A stretch of 21,235 bases of DNA from JAAFHN01 sp031421855 (lineage in GTDB: Bacteria; Pseudomonadota; Gammaproteobacteria; Burkholderiales; Burkholderiaceae_C), in NCBI GenBank assembly GCA_031421855.1, contig JANOPN010000085.1, positions 1 through 21,235 of the forward strand, given 5' to 3'. Below are positions 8,822 through 15,935 of this stretch, one piece after another. Below the pieces are notes generated by a model. The model was not told the DNA's origin. It did no database searches and was given only the letters and a program-made list of their open reading frames with translations. Positions within the stretch are counted from its first letter, which is position 1. Every line of letters begins with the position of its first letter. The translations under genes and the position numbers were made by a program.

Positions 8822-9151
8822 TTACTTGGATTGGGTGTCGGGCACCGTGCAAGCTTCGGCGATTTGCAACTCATTGTCGCGCGCAAAGTTCATGCAAAAG
8901 TCCCAAGCCATGGGCTCACAGTCGCGCAGGTCACGATGCACCACCACACACTTCACGTCACCGACCATCGTGGGCAAACACCAAGGTGAGTAGCTCAAAT
9001 GTGAGCCCGGTGTCGCACCGCCGGGACGAAAGGAGCTCATCACCCCAGCCATGCGCTCGGCCCAATCGCTGGGTCGAAACACCCGCCCATCTCGGGTAAT
9101 GCCTTGGATGAAGACTTCTTTGGCATCAGCAGAAATGGGGGGGTTGGGCAT
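8822..9151 (-). CDS. DUF3579 family protein
   Basis: The 109-residue protein carries KEVFIQGITRDGRVFRPSDW, AERMAGVMSSF, the segment VKCVVVHRDL and NFARDNELQI, the pattern of the betaproteobacterial DUF3579 family. The function of this family is not known to me. There is no signal peptide or membrane segment, so it should be cytoplasmic. The ATG at 9151 was preferred over a TTG nine codons upstream, because it yields MPNPPISADAKEVF, the usual start relative to the domain. It is divergent from argD with about 250 bases between them, an arrangement I recall as common in Burkholderiales. It converges on the hybrid kinase gene with 26 bases between stops. Confidence 0.82.
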   Translation of the reverse strand: MPNPPISADAKEVFIQGITRDGRVFRPSDWAERMAGVMSSFRPGGATPGSHLSYSPWCLPTMVGDVKCVVVHRDLRDCEPMAWDFCMNFARDNELQIAEACTVPDTQSK

Positions 9152-9281
9152 GGATTGGGTGCGATCAAAACACAGCAAAAATCGTGCCGTTTTGATGCTC
9201 CGAGTGTAACAAACCCCGTGTTAACCCTTGCCAAAGCGTGACCCATCCTCACCACCTCAGATGCGCACCCAAAACATCGCA

Positions 9282-9305
9282 GCAATGCGCAAAATGCAGC
9301 ATTGC
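9282..9305. repeat. Inverted repeat in the DUF3579/argD divergent spacer
   Basis: GCAATGC at 9282-9288 and its complement GCATTGC at 9299-9305 are separated by ten bases. This could be an operator or hairpin for argD or the DUF3579 gene, but nothing in the bases identifies a regulator. No other clear signal was seen in the 9152-9404 spacer. Confidence 0.35.
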
Positions 9306-9404
9306 GGTGACGAAGTAACACCCCAACTGACCAACAATAGAATCAAACCAATCCCGCAATCTGCGGCCTACTCCGGCCCGATTGCATTTGAGAGCACCGA
9401 CACC

Positions 9405-10634
9405 ATGACCACCAGCCAAACCAGCCCAACACCTACAGCACCAACGTCACCCCACGTCATGAACACCTATGGCCGCGTGCCATTGGCCGTGTCGCATGGT
9501 CGTGGCGCTTGGGTTTGGGACACCGCTGGCAAAGCGTACCTCGACGGTTTGGGCGGCATCGCCGTCAATACGCTGGGTCACGCGCACCCCCGGTTGGTCG
9601 CGGCGCTGCAAGATCAAGTGGCCAAAATCATCCACTCCAGCAACTACTACCATGTGCCCAACCAAGAGGTGTTGGCCGCCAAGCTGGTTGAAATCAGTGG
9701 CATGACCAATGTCTTCTTTTGTTCCACCGGTCTTGAAGCCAATGAATGCGCCTTGAAGCTCGCACGAAAGTTCGGCCACGACAAAGGCATCACCCATCCG
9801 CAAATCGTCGTGTTCGAGAAGGCCTTTCACGGCCGCAGCATCGCCACCTTGTCGGCCACCGGCAACGTCAAAGTACAGGCGGGTTTCGGCCCCTTGGTTG
9901 AGGGTTTCATTCGGGTGCCGTTTAACGACGTTGAAGCCATCAAAGCCGCAACCGAAGGCAACGCCAACGTGGTGGCGTGTTTTTTCGAGACCGTTCAAGG
10001 CGAAGGCGGCGTGAACCCGGCTCGAGTTGAATTTTTGCAAGGCATTCGAAAGCTGTGCGACGAGCGCGACTGGCTGCTCATGATTGACGAGGTTCAGTGC
10101 GGCATTGGGCGCACTGGCAAATGGTTTGCCCACCAATGGGCTGGCATCGTGCCCGATGTCATGCCATTGGCCAAGGGATTGGGCTCGGGCGTGCCAATTG
10201 GCGCCGTGGTGGCAGGCCCCAAAGCCGCCAACATTTTTGCGCCCGGCAATCACGGCACCACATTTGGCGGCAACCCCTTGGCGATGCGGGCTGGTGTTGA
10301 AACCCTCAAAATCATTGAAGAAGACCACCTGATCGAACATGCAGCAACGGTCGGCGCGTTGTTGACTGTCACACTCACGACTCGCCTTGGCGCCCACATC
10401 TCGAGCGGTGCCGTCAAAGACATTCGCGGCCAAGGCCTGATGGTTGGCGTCGAGCTGGCCAAGCCCTGCGGCGTGCTGGTCACTCGCTGTGCCGACGCGG
10501 GCTTACTCATCAGCGTCACGGCAGACACCGTCATTCGACTCGTTCCGCCGCTCATCATCAGCGAAGCCGAAGTTCTGCAACTCGCCGACATTTTGTGCCC
10601 CTTGATTGACGCCCTGATCACCGAGCAAGCCTGA
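9405..10634 (+). CDS. argD: Acetylornithine/N-succinyldiaminopimelate-type aminotransferase
   Basis: The 409-residue class III PLP-dependent aminotransferase shows LDGLGGIAVNTLGHAHP, STGLEANECALKLARKFG, FEKAFHGRSIATLSATG, FFETVQGEGGV, IDEVQCGIGRTGKW with PLP-binding Asp228, and LAKGLGSGVPIGAVVAG with Schiff-base Lys257. These match ArgD, which makes N-acetylornithine from N-acetylglutamate semialdehyde; many ArgD enzymes also serve lysine synthesis. The gene lies 17 bases before argF, which supports an arginine role. The frame stays open upstream to 9228, but the ATG at 9405 was chosen because the upstream part is low in conserved sequence and lies in the divergent spacer. Cytoplasmic. Confidence 0.92.
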   Translation: MTTSQTSPTPTAPTSPHVMNTYGRVPLAVSHGRGAWVWDTAGKAYLDGLGGIAVNTLGHAHPRLVAALQDQVAKIIHSSNYYHVPNQEVLAAKLVEISGMTNVFFCSTGLEANECALKLARKFGHDKGITHPQIVVFEKAFHGRSIATLSATGNVKVQAGFGPLVEGFIRVPFNDVEAIKAATEGNANVVACFFETVQGEGGVNPARVEFLQGIRKLCDERDWLLMIDEVQCGIGRTGKWFAHQWAGIVPDVMPLAKGLGSGVPIGAVVAGPKAANIFAPGNHGTTFGGNPLAMRAGVETLKIIEEDHLIEHAATVGALLTVTLTTRLGAHISSGAVKDIRGQGLMVGVELAKPCGVLVTRCADAGLLISVTADTVIRLVPPLIISEAEVLQLADILCPLIDALITEQA

Positions 10635-10651
10635 AACAACCCAATCGATCC

Positions 10652-11584
10652 ATGCCAGCCCCTAAGCACCCCCTCAAACACTTCTTACAAATCGCTGATT
10701 TCAGCGCCGACGAGTACACCTACTTGTTTGGGCGGGTGAAAGCCATCAAAGATTTGTTTCACACCTACATACCGTACCGTCCACTAGTCGACCGGACCTT
10801 GGCCATGATTTTTGAGAAAGCCTCGACCCGAACGCGGGTCAGTTTTGAGGCTGGCATGTACCAAATGGGCGGCTCAGTCGTCCACCTCACCACCGGCGAC
10901 AGCCAGCTCGGGCGCAGCGAACCCATCGAAGACACCGCACGCGTCATCAGCCGAATGACCGACATCGTGATGATTCGCACCTTTGAGCAAACCAAAATCG
11001 AGCGATTCGCTCAGTTTTCTCGCGTGCCCGTCATCAACGGCCTGACCGACGAGTACCACCCCTGCCAAATTTTGGCTGACATCTACACCTACATCGAGCA
11101 CCGGGGCAGTCTCAGCGGCAAAGTGGTTGCTTGGGTCGGCGACGGCAACAACATGGCGCACTCATGGGTGCAAGCTGCCGATATTTTGGGTTTTAAGCTG
11201 CATTTGAGCACCCCGCCCGGCTACGAAATCGACCCCAAACTCACCCAAGTCAGCAACCCAGCCTGTTTTGAAGTTTTTGATGACCCCATGCGCGCGTGCG
11301 CAGGCGCACACCTCATCACCACCGACGTGTGGACCAGCATGGGGTTTGAGTCCGAAAACGAAGTCCGCAAAACGGCGTTTGCCAACTGGAAAGTCAGCCC
11401 TGCCATGATGGCGGTGGCGGACTCACAGGCACTGTTCATGCACTGCCTGCCAGCCCATCGGGGCGAAGAAGTCGACGCAGAAGTCATCGACGGCCCCCAA
11501 TCGGTCGTGTGGGACGAAGCCGAAAATCGGCTGCATGTGCAAAAAGCACTGATGGAATACCTGCTGCTGGGTCGAATTGGCTGA
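10652..11584 (+). CDS. argF: Ornithine carbamoyltransferase
   Basis: The 310-residue protein has the carbamoyl phosphate motif STRTR at 58-62, the ornithine-side motifs HPCQ at 136-139 and HCLPAHRGEEV from 264, and DVWTSMG at 225-231. It converts ornithine and carbamoyl phosphate to citrulline in arginine synthesis. Length and motifs are typical of anabolic ArgF in the cytoplasm. It begins 17 bases after argD and should share its transcript. The ATG at 10652 gives MPAPKHPLKHFLQIADFS, the usual start. An 8-base AT-rich inverted repeat (11584-11609) overlaps the stop codon and might act as a weak terminator, although it lacks a GC stem. Confidence 0.97.
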   Translation: MPAPKHPLKHFLQIADFSADEYTYLFGRVKAIKDLFHTYIPYRPLVDRTLAMIFEKASTRTRVSFEAGMYQMGGSVVHLTTGDSQLGRSEPIEDTARVISRMTDIVMIRTFEQTKIERFAQFSRVPVINGLTDEYHPCQILADIYTYIEHRGSLSGKVVAWVGDGNNMAHSWVQAADILGFKLHLSTPPGYEIDPKLTQVSNPACFEVFDDPMRACAGAHLITTDVWTSMGFESENEVRKTAFANWKVSPAMMAVADSQALFMHCLPAHRGEEVDAEVIDGPQSVVWDEAENRLHVQKALMEYLLLGRIG

Positions 11585-11613
11585 TTTAAACTGCCTGATT
11601 CGTTTAAATTTTG

Positions 11614-11646
11614 ATAGCAACAAACCCAATGAATCCTGAGACCAAG
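11614..11646 (+). repeat. Dispersed 33-base repeat, copy 1
   Basis: This copy starts ATAGCAACAAACCCAATGAA and ends GAGACCAAG. Read on the opposite strand it matches copy 2 at 31 of 33 positions and copy 3 at 26 of 33 (counted by hand). It lies 30 bases after the argF stop. Together with copy 2 it forms an inverted pair spanning 358 bases. It resembles short dispersed repeats I recall from Comamonadaceae intergenic regions, but that was not checked. Confidence 0.8.
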
Positions 11647-11786
11647 GGCGTATATTGCTTCTAAAAATCCGTCAAACGCTCCTAACGGGCAGTTTGCCGC
11701 TTTCTGGCCGCTCAAAGTCCGCGAACACGGGACCGCAGCCTTCGCTGGGTTGACGGTCTGGGGTTGTTGATGCCTCGGGTTGCCGC

Positions 11787-11894
11787 CTGTACTGGCTGGC
11801 ACCGACCCGCGCGGCGGTCGATGCTTTTTACGCGACTGCCATCACCCATGGCGCACGCGACAACGGTGCCGTCTGCCACTCAGGCTCGAATTGA
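11787..11894 (+). pseudogene. Remnant of a VOC-fold (glyoxalase/bleomycin resistance) gene
   Basis: A short frame reads LYWLAPTRAAVDAFYATAIT followed by HGARDNGAVCHSGSN and a stop. APTRAAVDAFY and HGARDNG are typical of the C-terminal half of small VOC-superfamily proteins, and AVCH is the usual end of the same domain. In intact relatives about 25 residues separate DNGA from EAVCH, so this piece seems to have lost them in frame (inference). An in-frame stop at 11751-11753 closes the reading frame upstream, and no N-terminal half is visible. It is bracketed by repeat copies 1 and 2. Non-functional. Confidence 0.55.
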
Positions 11895-11938
11895 CGGTCA
11901 AAATGGCTTGAAAGAGCAAATTTTTAGCTTTTTTAGCA

Positions 11939-11971
11939 CTTGGTCTCCGTATTCATTGGGTTTGTTGCTAT
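11939..11971 (-). repeat. Dispersed 33-base repeat, copy 2 (inverted)
   Basis: This copy begins CTTGGTCTCCGTATTCATTG on the plus strand and ends TTTGTTGCTAT. It is the reverse complement of copy 1 with two differences. Similarity reaches a little further, since both this copy and copy 3 are preceded by a T-rich stretch and AGC(A/G). Confidence 0.8.
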
Positions 11972-12064
11972 GCTTTTTGAATTTATTCGACTCAACTGAA
12001 CACGGGTTTACGCTGATGATTTGACTGCATCGGTCAGGGGCGCATGCATTAAACCGAGTTTGTC

Positions 12065-12102
12065 CATTGGGCGACCGAACCTTCGGTTTGGGTCGCCCAA
12101 TG
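12065..12102 (+). other. Long hairpin upstream of the Bug-type binding protein gene
   Basis: CATTGGGCGACC (12065-12076) pairs perfectly with GGTCGCCCAATG (12091-12102). A few more pairs continue inside toward a TTCG tip. There is no T run after it, so it is not a standard intrinsic terminator. It ends 49 bases before the next start codon and could shape the leader of that mRNA or protect a transcript end. Confidence 0.6.
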
Positions 12103-12151
12103 AACAATCGCGGTTAAAGTGATACCTCAGGCTCAACCCAAAGGACTTGCC

Positions 12152-13144
12152 ATGACGACCTCACCCCTGACCTTCTCAAACCGCGCGGGCGACGCGCTTC
12201 GACGCGGCCTGGTGGCGGCGACGATGTTGGCCGCCCTGCCCGTCGCTTGGGGCCAAGACAAAACGAATCTGAAGATTTTGGTCGGATTTCCGCCTGGCGG
12301 ATCGGCGGACATCATTGCGCGTCAAATGGCTTTGGCACTGCGAGACGACTACGCCAGCGTCGTCGTTGAAAACAAACCCGGCGCGGCGGGTCGCATTGCG
12401 CTGCAGCAAGTCAAGCGCGCCGCCCCTGACGGGCAAACCGTCATCATTTTGCCCAGTGGGCCCATGGTGCTGTTCCCGCATGTTTATAAAAATGTGGGTT
12501 ATGACGCGGTCAAGGATTTCACGCCGGTGTCGCTGCTGGCGCGGTTTCAGTTTGGCATCGTGTCGGGGCCTGCGACCAAGGCGACATCCATTGCCGACAT
12601 GTTGGCCAAGACCAAAACAGACCCCGCGAACGCGAGCTACGCCACACCGGGTGCGGGCACGTTGCCCCACTTTTTGGGCGTGTTGTTGGAGCAAAGTACC
12701 GGTGTGTCGTTGAACCACGTGCCGTTTCAAGGGGGCGCACCGGCCAATACCGCGCTGCTGGGGGGGCATGTGGGATACAAATTTGACGTGATCTCCGAGA
12801 CTGCGGCATTCCACCGCGACGGCAAAGCGCGGATCATCGCGGTCACGGGTGCCAAACGCGACCCGCAGGTGCCCGACGTGCCCACCCTCAAAGAGCAAGG
12901 CATCAACATGGAGGCAGGCGCTTGGTTTGCGATGTACGGGCCAGCGGGCATGTCGCCAGCCGTGTTGTCCAAGCTTGAAGCCCAGGTGCGCAAAGCCATT
13001 GCCCTGCCTGAGGTTCGTGAACAACTCACCAAACTCGGCAACGAGCCGGTGGGCTCCACATCAGCTGAACTGGCTAGCGCACAACAAGCTGACTTTGCTC
13101 GCTGGGAGAAGCCGATCAAAGCAACCGGTATTTCGTTGGATTGA
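12152..13144 (+). CDS. Bug/TctC family tripartite tricarboxylate transporter binding protein
   Basis: The 330-residue protein has a signal peptide to about residue 35 (LAALPVAWGQ), then KILVGFPPGGSADIIARQMA, VVENKPGAAGRIA, DFTPVSLLA and LEQSTGVSLNHVPFQGGAPA, the hallmark segments of Bug proteins. These periplasmic proteins bind small carboxylates or related anions for TctAB-type permeases and are greatly expanded in Burkholderiales as stand-alone genes. No permease genes are nearby and the ligand is unknown. The ATG at 12152 has AAGGA at 12141-12145, seven bases upstream, and was preferred over a GTG eleven codons earlier. The sulfatase gene follows after 26 bases. Confidence 0.92.
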   Translation: MTTSPLTFSNRAGDALRRGLVAATMLAALPVAWGQDKTNLKILVGFPPGGSADIIARQMALALRDDYASVVVENKPGAAGRIALQQVKRAAPDGQTVIILPSGPMVLFPHVYKNVGYDAVKDFTPVSLLARFQFGIVSGPATKATSIADMLAKTKTDPANASYATPGAGTLPHFLGVLLEQSTGVSLNHVPFQGGAPANTALLGGHVGYKFDVISETAAFHRDGKARIIAVTGAKRDPQVPDVPTLKEQGINMEAGAWFAMYGPAGMSPAVLSKLEAQVRKAIALPEVREQLTKLGNEPVGSTSAELASAQQADFARWEKPIKATGISLD

Positions 13145-13170
13145 TATCGAACGGCCACGACGCAAGCCCC

Positions 13171-14496
13171 ATGTCACGTCCGAACATCATCTTCATCGTT
13201 GCTGACGATTTGGGCTTTGCCGATTTGGGCTGCTACGGCGGGCGCGATGCGCAGTTTGGCAAAGTCTCACCGGTTTTAGACCGGCTTGCTGCCCAGGGCA
13301 TCAAGTTCACCCAGGGCTACTCAAATTCGCCTGTGTGTTCGCCCACGCGCTTTGCGCTGATGACCGCTCGCTACCAATACCGTTTGCGCGGCGCGGCAGA
13401 AGAGCCGATCAACAGCAAAGCCCGCACCAGCACGGTGCTAGGGCTGCCCGCCGAGCACCCGACCTTGCCCTCACTGCTGCAAAAGGCGGGCTACAACACG
13501 GCGCTCATGGGCAAGTGGCATTTGGGTTACCCGCCCGCATTTGGCCCGCTGCGCTCGGGGTACGATGAGTTTTTTGGCCCGATGGCGGGCGGCGTTGACT
13601 ACTTCACACATTGCACATCAAACGGGGTTCACGACCTTTGGTACGGAGAAGAAGAGCGGGCCGAGCCGGGCTATTTGACTGACTTGATCACCGAACGTTC
13701 GGTTGACTACATCAACCGCGTGGCGGCTGACGCGCACACGAACAAGCCGTTTTTCCTCAGCGTTCACTACACGGCACCGCATTGGCCCTGGGAAACCCGC
13801 GATGACGAGGCCTTGGCGCAAGAGATTAAAAGCAACATCTTCCACTTGCACGGCGGCAGCATCCACACCTACCAACGCATGATCCACCACATGGACGAGG
13901 GCATTGGCAAAATCATGGACGGTCTCAGCGCCCACGGTTTGGTTGAAAACACCTTGGTCGTGTTCACCAGCGACAACGGCGGCGAGCGTTTCTCAGACAA
14001 CTGGCCGCTGGTCGGCGGCAAGATGGATTTAACCGAAGGCGGCATTCGCGTGCCGTGGATCGCGCACTGGCCCGCAGCCATTGCGCCAGGCGGCGAAAGC
14101 ACGCAAGCCTGCCTGACGATGGACTGGTCGGCGACGCTGCTGGACGCTGCCGCCGTACAAGCCGACGACAACTACCCGCTCGACGGTATTTCGCTTTTGG
14201 GCGTGCTCAAACAACCCAGCCACACTTTTCATCGACTCATGCATTGGCGCATGAACCACCGAGGCCAGCGCGCCATGCGCGACGGCAACTGGAAATACTT
14301 GCGGGTCGACGGCAACGACTACTTGTTTGACCTCAGCGCCGACGAGCGCGAACGCGCCAACTTGGGCAATCACCAACCCCAGCGACTGGCCGACATGCAA
14401 GCCGCGTGGGAGTCGTGGAACGCCACCATGCCGCCCATACCGAGCGAGGCCACGGTCAGCTTGGGGTTCGGCACCCGGGACATGCCGCAGCGCTGA
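13171..14496 (+). CDS. Sulfatase (formylglycine-dependent, arylsulfatase type)
   Basis: The 441-residue protein is a family S1 sulfatase. It starts MSRPNIIFIVADDLGFADLG, with metal-binding Asp12 and Asp13, and carries CSPTR at 56-60, where Cys56 would be converted to formylglycine. Further active-site residues are Lys115 and His117 (MGKWHLG), His204 (TAPHWPW), Asp268 and Asn269 (TSDNGG) and Lys284 (GGKMDLTEGGIRVP). It hydrolyses sulfate esters; the substrate cannot be read from the sequence. No signal peptide is present, so it should act in the cytoplasm on imported substrate. The ATG at 13171 was chosen over a TTG ten codons upstream that overlaps the preceding stop. It is probably cotranscribed with the binding protein. 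No maturase gene lies in the window. Confidence 0.93.
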   Translation: MSRPNIIFIVADDLGFADLGCYGGRDAQFGKVSPVLDRLAAQGIKFTQGYSNSPVCSPTRFALMTARYQYRLRGAAEEPINSKARTSTVLGLPAEHPTLPSLLQKAGYNTALMGKWHLGYPPAFGPLRSGYDEFFGPMAGGVDYFTHCTSNGVHDLWYGEEERAEPGYLTDLITERSVDYINRVAADAHTNKPFFLSVHYTAPHWPWETRDDEALAQEIKSNIFHLHGGSIHTYQRMIHHMDEGIGKIMDGLSAHGLVENTLVVFTSDNGGERFSDNWPLVGGKMDLTEGGIRVPWIAHWPAAIAPGGESTQACLTMDWSATLLDAAAVQADDNYPLDGISLLGVLKQPSHTFHRLMHWRMNHRGQRAMRDGNWKYLRVDGNDYLFDLSADERERANLGNHQPQRLADMQAAWESWNATMPPIPSEATVSLGFGTRDMPQR

Positions 14497-14502
14497 TGCG
14501 CG

Positions 14503-15882
14503 TTACGGCAACCGTTTTGCGGTGGTTTTCGACCCGGCTTGCTCGATCACGAAGCTTGAGGCAAGCCCGTCAACAACCCCGCCAAAAGTCAAGGTAATGG
14601 CTGCAACTTTGGCAAAAAACCGGGTTTCGCTTTGCGCAAACAACTCAAACTCACCTTGGTTGGTCGCTTGAGCGGTGATTGTGTCTCCCTTGGCGCGGAT
14701 GGTGATCTGCATTTGGTCGTTCAACCGATAGACCCCCACATATTGAGCAAGCGTGGCACCAGACACGGGGACGATTTTGGGTAATGCCCGCTCACCCAAG
14801 TTGTGCCGCGAATCCATCAGGTGAAGCGCGATGTCGTTCAGCGGTGTTGCCGAGTTGGTCACCACAAACACGCCCTCTTTCGCCGCACGGTCAACCATCA
14901 ATGAAGCCGACGACCCAAACGTGCCCCCGTCGTGGTTCATGAATTCTCGCGCGTCGAATGGCAGGCGAATCCAAGCAAGCCCGATTGGATTGATGCGCCC
15001 GGGGCCTTGTTCGCGCATCGTCGTCGCAAGGCCGATGGCACCCGTCAAGGTTGACGGGTTCGGCGCCTCTGGCCGACCAGCAATTGATTGGACATAGCGG
15101 CCCATGTCAGCTGCAGTGGATCGAATCGCGCCAGTGCCCGCGTGCGCGCTGGACCAAGTCCAGGTCGGTGTGGCGCGGCCATTGGTATCGTGCGGTTGAA
15201 CGACTCGGCCAGTCAGGCGTTTGGGATCGGTGGTGGTGTCCAACATGCCCATCGGCTGCAACACCCGCGAATTCAAAAGCGCCTCGAAATCGGATGACTT
15301 GGCAGCCCGCACCAGCACATAGCCCAGCAGCCCAAATCCAATGTTTGAGTACTCGTATTGCACATTGCGCGCGCGGGTCGCAGAAAAGTGCTTAATGAAA
15401 TCAAGCAGTTCAGGCTCGCTGTAGCCCGCGTACGGATCTTTTGGGTCGTTCGGCAGCATGTTGGTCGCAAGCCTAGGCAGCCCCGAGCGGTGCGTCGCCA
15501 GGTCAACCATCCGGATTGGCAAGCCGTCTCGGTCGCGCAACTTGATCCCATCGGGCAAGAACTTCTCGACTGGATCGTCCAGCTTGGCTTCGTTCTTCTC
15601 ATCGGCGATGGCCAGCAGCAAGCCAGTGAAGGTCTTGGTCACCGAGCCGATCTCAAACAAATGCTGCGCATTCACCGGCTCACCGGTGCGCGCAGAGCCC
15701 GCAGTCACCACACGAACGCCGCTCGCGTCAACCAGCGCCACGGCAACACCTTTGGCCTTATCGTTTGCGATGAGGTGCTTGTTGAGTAACGCTTCAACCT
15801 CTGCATTGCCTGGCAGTGCGGCAAACACAAGTGACGGCGATGCGAGCATCAAAAGAACAAAGCGATTGAGTTTGTGGGTCAT
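14503..15882 (-). CDS. Periplasmic beta-lactamase-fold serine hydrolase
   Basis: The 459-residue protein belongs to the class C beta-lactamase/penicillin-binding family (PF00144). It has Ser80-Val-Thr-Lys83 (IGSVTKTFTG), Tyr178-Ser-Asn180 (YEYSNIGFGLLGYVL) and His317-Asp-Gly-Gly (MNHDGGTFGS) in place of KTG. Such proteins include esterases, peptidases and beta-lactamases, so the substrate is open. A signal peptide covers residues 1-22. The last 90 residues or so (from about 368) form a small separate domain rich in beta-strand patterns, as in related hydrolases with a lipocalin-like tail. The frame stays open upstream into the neighbouring gene, but the ATG at 15882 directly precedes the signal peptide. 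It lies 53 bases after the oxidoreductase gene and converges on the sulfatase gene with six bases between. Confidence 0.88.
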   Translation of the reverse strand: MTHKLNRFVLLMLASPSLVFAALPGNAEVEALLNKHLIANDKAKGVAVALVDASGVRVVTAGSARTGEPVNAQHLFEIGSVTKTFTGLLLAIADEKNEAKLDDPVEKFLPDGIKLRDRDGLPIRMVDLATHRSGLPRLATNMLPNDPKDPYAGYSEPELLDFIKHFSATRARNVQYEYSNIGFGLLGYVLVRAAKSSDFEALLNSRVLQPMGMLDTTTDPKRLTGRVVQPHDTNGRATPTWTWSSAHAGTGAIRSTAADMGRYVQSIAGRPEAPNPSTLTGAIGLATTMREQGPGRINPIGLAWIRLPFDAREFMNHDGGTFGSSASLMVDRAAKEGVFVVTNSATPLNDIALHLMDSRHNLGERALPKIVPVSGATLAQYVGVYRLNDQMQITIRAKGDTITAQATNQGEFELFAQSETRFFAKVAAITLTFGGVVDGLASSFVIEQAGSKTTAKRLP

Positions 15883-15935
15883 TTGCAAGGCCAAACGGAT
15901 GTGGTGATGTGATGTTGAACAGCCAGCGCGTCGAA

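Larger units (their letters stand above)
11585..12151. other. 567-base intergenic region with repeats and a gene relic
   Basis: This gap between argF and the Bug-type binding protein holds two inverted copies of a short repeat, a fragment of a VOC-fold gene between them, and a hairpin near its right end; each is listed separately. A TTGACT at 12021-12026 could be a -35 element for the downstream gene, but no convincing -10 follows it. No intact gene is present. Confidence 0.7.

Noticed and set aside
9447..10433. Long minus-strand open frame of 328 codons opposite argD
   Set aside because: It is the shadow of a well-conserved argD frame in GC-rich DNA and has no recognisable domain.
11764..12024. 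Open frame of 86 codons on the plus strand in the argF downstream gap
   Set aside because: It runs out of frame across the VOC relic and through repeat copy 2, with no conserved sequence of its own.
12176..13024. Long minus-strand open frame of 282 codons opposite the Bug-type binding protein gene
   Set aside because: It mirrors a confident coding frame, is rich in Arg and His as antisense frames often are, and has no recognisable motif.
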